Shown here in pieces: positions 22,804 through 30,292 of a DNA stretch of 30,292 nucleotides. The translations under genes were made by a program, and so were the position numbers. This DNA is from an uncultured Muribaculaceae bacterium (lineage in GTDB: Bacteria > Bacteroidota > Bacteroidia > Bacteroidales > Muribaculaceae). The notes beneath the pieces were generated by a model that had not been told where the DNA came from, searched no databases, and saw nothing but the letters and a program-made list of their open reading frames with translations. The DNA lies in NCBI GenBank assembly GCA_910583775.1, contig CAJTYD010000030.1, positions 1-30,292 of the forward strand. The letters run 5' to 3'. The first letter of the stretch is position 1. Each line of letters begins with the position of its first letter.

Positions 22804-23655
22804 ATGCTAAGACTGGCAATTCAGAGCAAGGGAAGGCTCAGCGAGCAGAGCCTCGCGCTTCTCTCGGAGTCAGGTATAAAGGTTCCCGACTCCAAACGCA
22901 CTTTGATTTCGCATGCCTCCGGCCTGGACCTGGAGGTGCTCTATCTGCGTGACGACGACATTCCGCAGGCCGTAGCCATGGGCGTCGCCGACATCGGCAT
23001 CGTAGGCCGCAACGTGATCGAAGAGAAACAGGAAAAAGTATCCGAAGTGATGCATCTCGGTTTCGGCGCGTGCCGTCTTTCGCTCGCGGTGCCCGCCACC
23101 TCCGGCTACGACGGCATCCGCTGGCTCTCAGGGCGCAAGATCGCCACAAGCTACCCCGTGATCCTCGACAGGTGGCTGAAAGAGAACAATATCGACGCCG
23201 GCATACACGTGATAGAAGGATCGGTGGAGATTTCTCCCGCCTTAGGCATCGCTGACGCAATCTTCGACATCGTGTCGACCGGAAGTACCCTTACCTCCAA
23301 CGGACTCCGCGAAGTGGAGACCGTCATGGCTTCGGAGGCCGAACTCGTGGCATACCCGGAACTGAATGAAGAGAAGCGAAAGGAACTTGAAAAGATCGTT
23401 TTCCGTTTCCGTTCGTCGCTCGACAGCCACGGCATGAAATACGTGCTGATGAACATTCCGCAGGAAAGCCTCGATGAAGCCATCGCCATCCTCCCGGGGA
23501 TGCGTTCACCGACAATACTCAAGCTCGCACAGTCAGGCTGGTATTCCATACACAGCGTGGTTCCTGAAAATAAGCTATGGGAAAGCATCGAGCGGCTCAA
23601 GGCCATCGGCGCAGAAGGCATCCTCGTCCTCGCCCTCGAGAATATCATCAAATAA
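22804..23655 (+). CDS. hisG: ATP phosphoribosyltransferase, long form
   Basis: 283 residues from the ATG at 22804, which gives the family start MLRLAIQSKGRL; an ATG at 22789 adds five residues. HisG catalyses the first step, ATP plus PRPP to phosphoribosyl-ATP, and is the feedback-controlled enzyme. The catalytic part covers about 1-205, with the PRPP loop in IFDIVSTGSTLTSNGL. The last 75 residues form the ACT-like regulatory domain of the long, hexameric type, so no HisZ is needed and none is seen. Histidine feedback inhibition is expected from the family. It is the first gene of the operon, followed by REP copy B in a 62-nt gap before hisD. Confidence 0.95.
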   Translation: MLRLAIQSKGRLSEQSLALLSESGIKVPDSKRTLISHASGLDLEVLYLRDDDIPQAVAMGVADIGIVGRNVIEEKQEKVSEVMHLGFGACRLSLAVPATSGYDGIRWLSGRKIATSYPVILDRWLKENNIDAGIHVIEGSVEISPALGIADAIFDIVSTGSTLTSNGLREVETVMASEAELVAYPELNEEKRKELEKIVFRFRSSLDSHGMKYVLMNIPQESLDEAIAILPGMRSPTILKLAQSGWYSIHSVVPENKLWESIERLKAIGAEGILVLALENIIK

Positions 23656-23670
23656 CCGAATTTGCGAGCA

Positions 23671-23697
23671 TTGTAGGGACACACGGCTCGTGTGTCA
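23671..23697 (+). repeat. REP-like hairpin, copy B, between hisG and hisD
   Basis: TTGTAGG precedes the stem GACACACG (23678-23685) with CGTGTGTC (23689-23696) around GCT. Relative to copies A and C, a G-C pair has become A-T on both arms, so pairing is kept. It ends 21 nt before the hisD start. Confidence 0.8.
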
Positions 23698-23717
23698 GCA
23701 ACTTTCAATCAAATAAT

Positions 23718-25004
23718 ATGGAAATAATATATAATCCCGACAAAAAACTTTGGGGCGACCTCACCGCCCGCTGCTGCGTCGACAGCCCCGAAATCGACCG
23801 CCGTGTCGAGGCCATCGTCAGCGACATAAAAGCCAACGGTGAAAAGGCTCTAAGGCAGGTCGTAGAAAGAATCGAAGGCTTTGTTCCCGGAAAATTCGAG
23901 GTCGATCAGGCTGTAATCACAAAAGCTGCCGAAAAGATATCGCCCGAACTGAAAGCCGCCATCAAGACCGCGCGGCGCAACATCACCGCCTTTCACACGG
24001 CCCAGCTGCGCAAAGAGCCCGTGGTGGTCGAGACCATGCCAGGCGTAAGATGCGAGCAGCGCGTACTGCCCATCGACCGTGTCGGCATATACATTCCGGG
24101 CGGACGTGCCCCGCTCTTTTCCACGGTGCTGATGCTGGCGATACCGGCACGAATAGCGGGATGCCGCGAGGTGGTGATGTGTACGCCCCCTCGTGCCGAC
24201 GGGACCATCTCGTCGGAAATCCTATATGCCGCCGCGGTGTCGGGCGTCGACCGCATCTTCGCTGTCGGCGGAGCCCAGGCGATCGCAGCCATGGCCTACG
24301 GCACGGAGAGCGTTCCACGCGTCGACAAGATCTTCGGGCCGGGCAACCGCTATGTGACGCGTGCAAAACAGATTGTTGCCGCCGACTGCGTGGCCATCGA
24401 CATGCCCGCCGGGCCCTCCGAAGTGATGATACTCGCCGACCGCGACTCCAATCCTCTCTATGTCGCCGCCGACCTTCTCTCGCAGGCCGAACACGGGCCC
24501 GACAGTCAGGGAATCGCCCTTACCGACGACGTGGAAATGGCCGAAAAGACGGCGGCGGCGGTAGAAATGCTCGCCGGGAAACTATCTCGAAAGGAGATAC
24601 TTGCCGAATCGCTCGCCAACTGCCGCATTATCGTTGTCAACGACAGGGAGGAAATGATAGAGTTCGCCAACAGATATGCCGCAGAACATCTCATCATTTC
24701 CACCGCCGACCCGGAAGGAATAGCCGACAGGATCTCGGCCGCAGGAAGCATCTTCATCGGAGCCCACTCCCCCGAGAGCGCCGGTGACTATGCCTCAGGC
24801 ACCAACCACACCCTTCCCACCGGAGGATGGGCCGTCTCTATGAACGGCGTCAACACCGACAGTTTCCTGCGCCGCGTCACGCTTCAGACTCTGACGAAAG
24901 AGGGACTCCGCAGCCTCGCCCCGGCAATCACCTCCATGGCCGGAGCCGAAGGCCTCGACGCCCACGCCCTCGCCGTAACCATCCGCCTCCAAAATAATCC
25001 TTAA
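23718..25004 (+). CDS. hisD: Histidinol dehydrogenase
   Basis: 428 residues from the ATG at 23718, the normal HisD length. The frame is open further upstream through the repeat and into hisG, but that extension is not protein-like. HisD is a zinc enzyme that oxidises L-histidinol to histidine in two NAD-dependent steps, the last steps of the pathway. Zinc ligands Gln256 and His259 (LLSQAEHGPDSQ), Asp357 (SAGDYASG) and His415 (LDAHALAV), and the catalytic pair Glu323-His324 (AAEHLII), are all present. FGPGNRYVTRAKQIV and AGPSEVMILAD form the nucleotide-binding part. The gap to hisC (72 nt) holds REP copy C. Confidence 0.96.
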   Translation: MEIIYNPDKKLWGDLTARCCVDSPEIDRRVEAIVSDIKANGEKALRQVVERIEGFVPGKFEVDQAVITKAAEKISPELKAAIKTARRNITAFHTAQLRKEPVVVETMPGVRCEQRVLPIDRVGIYIPGGRAPLFSTVLMLAIPARIAGCREVVMCTPPRADGTISSEILYAAAVSGVDRIFAVGGAQAIAAMAYGTESVPRVDKIFGPGNRYVTRAKQIVAADCVAIDMPAGPSEVMILADRDSNPLYVAADLLSQAEHGPDSQGIALTDDVEMAEKTAAAVEMLAGKLSRKEILAESLANCRIIVVNDREEMIEFANRYAAEHLIISTADPEGIADRISAAGSIFIGAHSPESAGDYASGTNHTLPTGGWAVSMNGVNTDSFLRRVTLQTLTKEGLRSLAPAITSMAGAEGLDAHALAVTIRLQNNP

Positions 25005-25026
25005 CCATACGGAGTATTCCGCGCAA

Positions 25027-25055
25027 TGTAGGGACGCACGGCCCGTGCGTCCGCC
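25027..25055 (+). repeat. REP-like hairpin, copy C, between hisD and hisC
   Basis: TGTAGG overlaps the stem GGACGCACG (25032-25040) with CGTGCGTCC (25044-25052) around GCC, then GCC. Same orientation as copy B. It ends 24 nt before the hisC start. Confidence 0.8.
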
Positions 25056-25076
25056 AACAGGCAGAAAACCACAATT

Positions 25077-26129
25077 ATGAACAACATAGCTAAACTTGTA
25101 AGACCGAACATCCTTAAGCTGAGCCCCTACTCCACCGCCCGCGACGAGGCGGGAGGAGCCGAGGGAATCCGTGTATGGCTCGATGCAAACGAAAGTCCTT
25201 ACGGCGAAGACGGAATAAACCGCTACCCCGATCCGATGCAGAAAAGACTTAAGGGAAAAATAGCGGAGATCGAGAATATCCACGCCGAGAGCATCTTTGT
25301 CGGCAACGGCAGTGACGAGGCCATCGACCTGATGTACCGCATATTCTGCACGCCCGGCGAGGACAATGCCGTGGCGATAGCGCCGACCTACGGGATGTAT
25401 GGTGTGTGTGCCGACATCAACGACATCGAACACCGCCCCGTGCAACTCAACTCGGATTTCTCGCTCCCTGTCGAGCGACTGCTCGCCGCTACCGACGGGC
25501 ATACAAAACTCCTCTGGGTCTGCTCGCCAAACAACCCGACAGGCAACGCCTTCCCCTTCGAACAGCTCTGCGAATTAGCCGACAGATTCCGCGGTATACT
25601 CGTTGTCGACGAGGCGTATTCCGAATTCAACACCGCCTCCCGCAAAGGGAAAGACTTACTCAAAGGGCGAGAGAATGTGGTCGTGCTCCACACGCTCTCC
25701 AAAGCATACGGTCTGGCCGGAGCCCGCGTAGGGCTCGCCTTCTCCACGCCGTTCATCGTCTCGCTGATGAACAAGGTGAAGTATCCCTATAACGTAAATC
25801 TACTCTCGCAGACAAAAGCTCTCGAAACGCTCGATTCCGTAGACAAAATCCGCGATAATATACGATCCATTCTCGCCGAAAGAGAGCGAATAGGCAATAT
25901 TCTTCCCTTGATAGATGCAATCGAGGAGGTATATCCTACGGACGCCAACTTCATTCTCGTCAAGGTGAGGGAGGGACGGGCAGACGACCTTTACGCTCAT
26001 CTGAAGGATTTCCACATCATGGTGCGCAACCGCTCGAAAACACCGGGCTGTGCCGGCACGCTCCGCATAACCGTCGGCACCGCCGAAGAAAACGACACCC
26101 TGCTGGAAACTATCCGTAACTTCAAATAA
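25077..26129 (+). CDS. hisC: Histidinol-phosphate aminotransferase
   Basis: 350 residues of the fold-type I PLP aminotransferase family; HisC transfers an amino group from glutamate to imidazole acetol phosphate. The PLP lysine is Lys209 in LHTLSKAYGLAGARVG. SPNNPTGN (150-157) binds the cofactor and substrate carboxylate, Asp178 in VVDEAYSEF holds the pyridine nitrogen, and LDANESPYG at the N-terminus is typical of HisC. The ATG at 25077 is the only sensible start. hisB follows after 14 nt. The C-terminal MVRNRSKTPGCAGTLRITVGT carries the substrate-binding arginines. Confidence 0.95.
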   Translation: MNNIAKLVRPNILKLSPYSTARDEAGGAEGIRVWLDANESPYGEDGINRYPDPMQKRLKGKIAEIENIHAESIFVGNGSDEAIDLMYRIFCTPGEDNAVAIAPTYGMYGVCADINDIEHRPVQLNSDFSLPVERLLAATDGHTKLLWVCSPNNPTGNAFPFEQLCELADRFRGILVVDEAYSEFNTASRKGKDLLKGRENVVVLHTLSKAYGLAGARVGLAFSTPFIVSLMNKVKYPYNVNLLSQTKALETLDSVDKIRDNIRSILAERERIGNILPLIDAIEEVYPTDANFILVKVREGRADDLYAHLKDFHIMVRNRSKTPGCAGTLRITVGTAEENDTLLETIRNFK

Positions 26130-26143
26130 GAGTTCTAAAAAAG

Positions 26144-27319
26144 ATGAATAAGAAAGATTTTGAGAAAGAAAGCCCGAGGCGTGCGATATTCGTCGACCGT
26201 GATGGCACCATCATAAAGGAACCGGATGACGAGCAGGTTGACTCGCTCGACAAACTCGAGTTCGTTCCCGGCGCTATCTCGGCCCTGCACGCCCTCAGGC
26301 AACTCGATGGGGTCGATCTCGTAATGGCTTCGAATCAGGATGGTCTCGGCACCGCCTCCTTCCCTACCGCCGATTTCGAGACCCCGCATAAATTCATGCT
26401 CCGTGTTTTAGCGGGGGAGGGGGTAACGTTCGATGACTTCCTCATCGATCCGACCTTTCCAGCCGACAACGCGCCGACACGCAAGCCCGGCACCGGGATG
26501 TTCGGCCATTATCTCGGCGGAGAATACGATCTGGCGTCAAGTTTCGTGATCGGCGACCGTCTTTCCGACATCCTTCTCGCCCGCAATCTCGGAGCAAAAG
26601 GGATTCTGCTCTGCCACCCCTCCGTTGCCCGGGCCACACTCGCCGAAGCGGGCATCGACCCGGTGAAGGCGAAAGAGGAGGGATGGCTCTCGCTCGTGTC
26701 GGATTCGTGGCATGAGATCGCCGATTTCATCCGTGCCGGAGAGAGGCGCAGCTCCATTCACCGCACCACGCGCGAAACGGATGTCGAGGTCATCATCGAT
26801 CTCGACGGACGCGGACCGCAGGGAATCGATACCGGGCTCAAATTCTTCGACCACATGCTCGACCAGCTCAACGGACATTCCGGTGCAAGCTTCATGATAC
26901 GGGCAAAAGGAGATCTGGAGGTAGACGAGCATCATACCGTCGAGGATGTGGCGATCACGCTCGGAAAAGCTGTTGACGAAGCGCTCGGAGCGAAGCTCGG
27001 CATAGGGAGGTATGGCTTCGCATTGCCGATGGACGATGCGAGAGCCACCGTGCTTCTCGATTTCGGCGGACGCATCGAAACGGTCTGGGACGTGCAGTTT
27101 TCACGCGAATATGTCGGCGACACCCCGACGGAGATGTTTCCGCATTTCTTCAAATCGTTCGCCCAGGGCGCAAAATGCAACCTCCATATAAGCGCGCGGG
27201 GAGAGAACACCCACCACGTGGCTGAGGCTGTTTTCAAGGCCTTCGCAAGATCTCTCCGGATGGCGGTGGCGCGCAAGGAATTCGATTATTCATTACCCTC
27301 AACAAAAGGAGTTTTATGA
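26144..27319 (+). CDS. hisB: Bifunctional histidinol-phosphatase / imidazoleglycerol-phosphate dehydratase
   Basis: 391 residues in two enzymes. The N-terminal HAD phosphatase (about 1-165) has the nucleophile motif FVDRDGT with Asp18 and Asp20, ASNQDGLGT, the lysine in TRKPGTGMF and the GDRLSD acidic motif. The C-terminal dehydratase (about 205-391) has FFDHMLDQLNGHSG, DEHHTVED and NTHHVAEAVFKAF, the histidine pairs of the di-manganese site, and ends PSTKGVL. E. coli HisB has a zinc site (Cys-x-His ... Cys-x-Cys); here the aligned residues are Asp102, Thr104, Ala110 and Thr112, so that zinc site is missing. Its TGA overlaps the hisH ATG, indicating translational coupling. Confidence 0.95.
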   Translation: MNKKDFEKESPRRAIFVDRDGTIIKEPDDEQVDSLDKLEFVPGAISALHALRQLDGVDLVMASNQDGLGTASFPTADFETPHKFMLRVLAGEGVTFDDFLIDPTFPADNAPTRKPGTGMFGHYLGGEYDLASSFVIGDRLSDILLARNLGAKGILLCHPSVARATLAEAGIDPVKAKEEGWLSLVSDSWHEIADFIRAGERRSSIHRTTRETDVEVIIDLDGRGPQGIDTGLKFFDHMLDQLNGHSGASFMIRAKGDLEVDEHHTVEDVAITLGKAVDEALGAKLGIGRYGFALPMDDARATVLLDFGGRIETVWDVQFSREYVGDTPTEMFPHFFKSFAQGAKCNLHISARGENTHHVAEAVFKAFARSLRMAVARKEFDYSLPSTKGVL

Positions 27320-27912
27320 TAGCATTGGTTGATTACGGAGCGGGCAACATCCGCTCCATGCGCGAGGCGCTAAACCGCGCCGGCGCGGAATATGAGGTCA
27401 CAGACAGCGTTTCGGCAATCCAACGCGCCGACAGAGTCATTATACCAGGTGTCGGCGAGGCTGCTTCCGCGATGCATGAGATCCGCGAGCGCGGACTGGC
27501 CGACATCATCCCGTCGCTTACGGTTCCGGTGCTCGGCGTATGCATCGGGATGCAGGTTCTCTGCCGCCACAGCGAGGAGGGGGAAACCGACTGCCTCGGA
27601 ATCATCCCCTGCGATGTGAGGAAACTGACTCCTAACTCTGCCGAACCGAAGATTCCGCATATCGGCTGGAACACCCTCTACCGACTAGAGGGCCCGCTCT
27701 TCGAAGGCATCGCCGATGATTCGTGGGTCTATTATGTGCACAGCTATGCGGCCGACATCTGCGATTCTACCGTGGCGGTGACCCGTTATACGCGCTCCTT
27801 CTCGGCCGCTCTTCAGAAAGACAATTTCTTCGGCGTGCAGTTTCATCCGGAAAAAAGCGCCTCCGCGGGAGCGAAAATAATTTCCAATTTCCTTTCAGTC
27901 ACCTCTTTCTAA
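27316..27912 (+). CDS. hisH: Imidazole glycerol phosphate synthase, glutaminase subunit
   Basis: 198 residues of the class I glutamine amidotransferase family. The catalytic triad is Cys76 in LGVCIGMQ, His177 and Glu179 in VQFHPEKS. The N-terminal VDYGAGNIRSM is standard for HisH. It frees ammonia from glutamine and feeds it to HisF through the barrel tunnel. The start codon overlaps the hisB stop by 4 nt (ATGA), and hisA starts 9 nt after its end. HisF is one gene further downstream, and the two form the heterodimeric synthase. Confidence 0.96.
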   Translation: MIALVDYGAGNIRSMREALNRAGAEYEVTDSVSAIQRADRVIIPGVGEAASAMHEIRERGLADIIPSLTVPVLGVCIGMQVLCRHSEEGETDCLGIIPCDVRKLTPNSAEPKIPHIGWNTLYRLEGPLFEGIADDSWVYYVHSYAADICDSTVAVTRYTRSFSAALQKDNFFGVQFHPEKSASAGAKIISNFLSVTSF

Positions 27913-27921
27913 TTCCAGACC

Positions 27922-28662
27922 ATGAACATCATACCCGCTATCGACATAATCGGCGGCAAATGCGTGCGCCTCACAAAAGGCGACTACAGCCGACAGACAG
28001 TATACAGCGACGACCCCCTCGAAATGGCGAAAGCCTTCGCCGGCGCCGGACTCCGCCGACTGCATCTCGTGGATCTCGACGGAGCCAGGCAGGGGGAAAG
28101 CCGCAATCTGGATATTCTTGAAAGAATAGCAGTCCATACGCCCCTTGTGGTAGACTACAGCGGCGGTCTCCGCAACGGTGGCGCCATTCGCGATGCCCTC
28201 GAGGCCGGAGCCGCGATGGTCTCCATCGGCAGCGCCGCCGTAAAAGAGCCGGAGCTCATGAAGGAATGGATCGCCACTTTCGGAGCAGAACGCATCATCC
28301 TCAGCGCAGACATCGATGAAAAGGGACATGTGGCCACCCGCGGCTGGCTGGAGGCTTCGGACATAACGGCCGACGACCTTATCTCGCGCTTCGAGGACGA
28401 CGGACTGAGCAGGGCGATCGTCACGGAGATAGCCCGCGACGGAATGCTCTGCGGAATCGATGCGGCATTCTTCCGCACTTTGGCCGGGAGGTATCCTGCC
28501 GTGCGTTTCACGGCAAGCGGCGGCGTCTCCACATGCGCCGACATCGAACAATGCGGCGAGGCGCGACTCGACGGTGTGATCGTAGGCAAAGCCTTCTATG
28601 AAGGGAGGATAAGCCTCACTCAACTCTCCGGACTCGCCGAGAGATACCGCAATATGGGTTAG
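27922..28662 (+). CDS. hisA: ProFAR isomerase
   Basis: This 246-residue (beta/alpha)8 barrel carries out the Amadori rearrangement of ProFAR to PRFAR. NIIPAIDIIGGKCVRLTKGDY contains catalytic Asp8, and Asp130 in ILSADIDEKG is the likely second acid/base. The phosphate-binding glycine turns DYSGGLRNGG and TASGGVSTCAD close the two half-barrels. Compared with many homologues, the middle loop is short and charged. It lies 9 nt after hisH and 20 nt before hisF, with which it shares the duplicated half-barrel ancestry known for the family. Confidence 0.95.
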   Translation: MNIIPAIDIIGGKCVRLTKGDYSRQTVYSDDPLEMAKAFAGAGLRRLHLVDLDGARQGESRNLDILERIAVHTPLVVDYSGGLRNGGAIRDALEAGAAMVSIGSAAVKEPELMKEWIATFGAERIILSADIDEKGHVATRGWLEASDITADDLISRFEDDGLSRAIVTEIARDGMLCGIDAAFFRTLAGRYPAVRFTASGGVSTCADIEQCGEARLDGVIVGKAFYEGRISLTQLSGLAERYRNMG

Positions 28663-28682
28663 AACCTTCAATTTTTGAGATT

Positions 28683-29444
28683 ATGCTTGCAAAAAGAATC
28701 ATACCCTGTCTCGACGTTTGCGAAGGTAGCACCGTTAAAGGCATTCATTTCGAGAATCTCCGCAAAGTAGGCGATCCCGTGGATCTCGGCGCGCGATATG
28801 CCGATGAGGGAGCCGACGAACTTGTCTATCTTGACATCTCGGCGTCGCACGAGGGCCGGGCTACGTTTACCGACCTCGTAAGACGCATAGCGGCCCGAAT
28901 CAACATTCCCTTCACCGTTGGCGGGGGCATTCGCTCTGTAGACGATGCCTCTCGGTTGCTCGATGCCGGCGCCGACAAGATCACTGTCAACACCGCCGCC
29001 GTCTACAATCCTGACCTCATCTCGGAATTAGCGGCAAAATACGGCTCGCAGTTCGTCGTTGTGGCCATCGACGCACGCCGCAACGAAAACGGACAATGGC
29101 AGGCCACCACCCACGGAGGGAGACGCTGCTCCCATCTCGAGCTCTTCAGCTGGGCAAGACGTGCCGTGGACCTGGGCGCCGGAGAGATACTTTTCACTTC
29201 AATGGATCATGACGGCACGGGAGGAGGCTATCCGATCGAGGTCTATGCCAGGCTCGCGGAGCTTCCGGTGCCGGTTATAGCCTCGGGAGGCGCCGGGAAC
29301 GCAGCCCACATAGCGGAAGTGCTCACGCGAGGCAGAGCCGATGCGGCACTCGCCGCCGGAATCTTCCATTTCGGCACGCTTACGATTCCCCAGGTGAAAG
29401 ACTACCTCAAGGCTCAAGGAATCCCAATAAGGACAAACAACTAA
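28683..29444 (+). CDS. hisF: Imidazole glycerol phosphate synthase, cyclase subunit
   Basis: A 253-residue TIM barrel that joins ammonia from HisH to PRFAR, giving imidazole glycerol phosphate and AICAR, the latter returning to purine synthesis. Catalytic Asp11 lies in RIIPCLDV and Asp130 in VVAIDARR. TVGGGIRSVDD and ASGGAGNAAH bind the phosphates, and FTSMDHDGTGGGY is the substrate loop. Length and spacing are normal for the family. It starts 20 nt after hisA and precedes hisIE by 26 nt. Confidence 0.97.
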   Translation: MLAKRIIPCLDVCEGSTVKGIHFENLRKVGDPVDLGARYADEGADELVYLDISASHEGRATFTDLVRRIAARINIPFTVGGGIRSVDDASRLLDAGADKITVNTAAVYNPDLISELAAKYGSQFVVVAIDARRNENGQWQATTHGGRRCSHLELFSWARRAVDLGAGEILFTSMDHDGTGGGYPIEVYARLAELPVPVIASGGAGNAAHIAEVLTRGRADAALAAGIFHFGTLTIPQVKDYLKAQGIPIRTNN

Positions 29445-29470
29445 TTGATATAAAGATACAGAAATTGAAT

Positions 29471-30091
29471 ATGATAAAGTTTGAAACATTGAAATCGGAC
29501 CGAGCCGACGGTCTTGTGCCGGCGGTGGTCCAGGACGCCGACAGTCTAAGAGTGCTGATGCTCGGATATATGGACAAGGAAGCTTTTGATAAAACTATTG
29601 TGTCAGGGCTGGTGACTTTTCACAGCCGTTCGCGCGATGAGTTATGGACCAAGGGGGAGACATCGGGCAATTTCCTACACCTTGTCGATATAAAGGCTGA
29701 CTGCGACCGCGACACGCTCTTAGTCACGGCCCGGCCCGAAGGCCCGGCGTGCCATAAGGGCACAACTTCATGCTTCCAGGAAACCGAAGAGGAAGACAAG
29801 GCCGACGCCACAGGATTTATCCGTGCACTTTCCGCTCTGATTCAGGGTAGACACGCCGAGATGCCCGAAGGATCCTACACCACGAGTCTCTTCAGAAAGG
29901 GGGTCGACAAAATAGCGCAGAAAGTCGGAGAGGAGGCGGTCGAGACTGTGATCGAAGCTGTGGCGGGACGTCGCGACGGCCTTATCTACGAGGCCTCCGA
30001 CCTGGTCTACCATCTGCTTGTGCTCCTCGAAGCCACCGGTCTGACCATTGCCGACATCGAAAAAGAGCTAAAACGCCGCCACCAAAAATAA
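29471..30091 (+). CDS. hisIE: Phosphoribosyl-AMP cyclohydrolase / phosphoribosyl-ATP pyrophosphatase fusion
   Basis: 206 residues from the ATG at 29471; a TTG two codons earlier is unlikely. The N-terminal HisI part (about 1-108) has the zinc cysteines Cys78, Cys94 and Cys101 with the same spacing as the archaeal enzyme, and the magnesium aspartates 77, 79 and 81 (ADCDRDTLL). The C-terminal HisE part (about 112-206) is the all-helical pyrophosphatase with KVGEEAVETVIEA and YEASDLVYHLLVLLE. Together they carry out the second and third pathway steps. It is the last gene of the operon; no clear terminator hairpin follows. Confidence 0.96.
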   Translation: MIKFETLKSDRADGLVPAVVQDADSLRVLMLGYMDKEAFDKTIVSGLVTFHSRSRDELWTKGETSGNFLHLVDIKADCDRDTLLVTARPEGPACHKGTTSCFQETEEEDKADATGFIRALSALIQGRHAEMPEGSYTTSLFRKGVDKIAQKVGEEAVETVIEAVAGRRDGLIYEASDLVYHLLVLLEATGLTIADIEKELKRRHQK

Positions 30092-30167
30092 TTTTGAATG
30101 TTGAATTTTTAATTTTGAATTATTATCGCCGCTTTTTGAATTTTGTGAATTTTGAATGTTGAATTTT
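30091..30167 (+). repeat. A/T-rich TTGAATGTTGAATTTT direct repeats
   Basis: ATTTTGAATGTTGAATTTT occurs at 30091-30109 and again exactly at 30149-30167, with degenerate TTTTGAATT units between. The second copy supplies the -33 TTTG of the tRNA promoter. A near copy on the minus strand lies at 22497-22517, so the unit is dispersed. Confidence 0.7.
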
Positions 30168-30196
30168 GGATAATTCATAAAATCTGACTAATTTTG
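30165..30196 (+). promoter_or_regulatory. Bacteroidota promoter of tRNA-Leu
   Basis: TTTG (30165-30168) and TAATTTTG (30189-30196) are 20 nt apart. Transcription from about 30203 gives a short leader with a six-bp AGCCGC/GCGGCT hairpin (30206-30220) before the tRNA. Confidence 0.75.
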
Positions 30197-30240
30197 CTTC
30201 TGAATAGCCGCATGGCGGCTCCGGGGTTGTCCCGTGGGAT

Positions 30241-30292
30241 GCAGAAATGGTGGAATGGTAGACACGAAGGACTTAAAATCCTTTGGCCTTTA
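30241..30292 (+). tRNA. tRNA-Leu(UAA), 5' part
   Basis: The sequence starts GCAGAAATGGTGGAATGGTA, the acceptor and D-arm of a leucine tRNA. An anticodon stem follows, AAGGA (30267-30271) with TCCTT (30279-30283), and the loop CTTAAAA, giving anticodon UAA (30274-30276). The variable arm and 3' half lie beyond the window. It appears to have its own promoter. Confidence 0.93.

Noticed and set aside
23577..23717. N-terminal extension of HisD reaching back into hisG
   Set aside because: The frame runs through the REP-like hairpin and the end of hisG; the ATG at 23718 gives the standard HisD length.
22445..25055. CRISPR array from the repeated hairpins
   Set aside because: The three copies are over 1 kb apart, in both orientations, and separated by genes.
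27895..28671. 258-codon frame antisense to hisA
   Set aside because: The sense strand encodes a complete HisA with catalytic residues; the antisense product has no family features.

Overview
The window is a chromosomal segment from a member of the order Bacteroidales. The family Muribaculaceae is plausible but cannot be proven from sequence alone. Three things point there: (i) several upstream regions carry the Bacteroidota promoter pattern, TTTG then about 20 nt then TAnnTTTG; (ii) almost no gene has a Shine-Dalgarno sequence; (iii) the gene content is typical of the group: the short GlmU-like nucleotidyltransferase, rpsU-xerC-hpf, a DUF6242/DUF6089/uppS/bamA/ompH/ompH/murI run, and a compact hisG-D-C-B-H-A-F-IE operon with fused hisIE and two-domain hisB. 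There is no prophage, transposase, CRISPR array or restriction system.

Layout. 1-1364 (minus): 5' end of fusA, then rpsG and rpsL (str operon) with a promoter upstream of rpsL. 1498-7382 (minus): GlmU-like enzyme, gamma-carbonic-anhydrase-like hexapeptide protein, M24 aminopeptidase P and a Kup potassium transporter, separated by strong hairpins. 7383-7999: a non-coding divergent region holding an inverted repeat in the kup leader, a complete small-RNA transcription unit (promoter, about 180 nt, terminator) and the rpsU promoter and leader. 8000-13242 (plus): rpsU, a Xer recombinase, short HPF, MltG, a DUF2007 protein, a DUF4421 outer-membrane-type protein and RibD. 13321-21609 (plus): an envelope-biogenesis cluster of DUF6242 lipoprotein, DUF6089 barrel, UppS, BamA, two OmpH/Skp chaperones, glutamate racemase MurI and a small TPR protein. 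21647-22084 (minus): a lone hypothetical gene. 22085-22788: a 700-nt non-coding gap with repeat remnants and the his promoter and leader. 22804-30091 (plus): the complete eight-gene histidine operon. 30165-30292: promoter and 5' part of a tRNA-Leu(UAA).

How the genes work together. The centre of the window makes the outer membrane and wall: UppS supplies undecaprenyl carrier, MurI supplies D-glutamate, MltG cuts nascent glycan strands, and BamA with OmpH/Skp proteins folds barrels. The his operon encodes all enzymes from PRPP plus ATP to histidine. rpsL, rpsG, fusA, rpsU and hpf belong to translation and ribosome hibernation.

The coding content is ordinary core genome. The less explained signals are non-coding: the small RNA before rpsU, a possible pseudoknot with an anti-SD-like CCUCC in the rpsU leader, three copies of a REP-like hairpin in and before the his operon (one with compensatory changes), and several strong hairpins lying just upstream of start codons.
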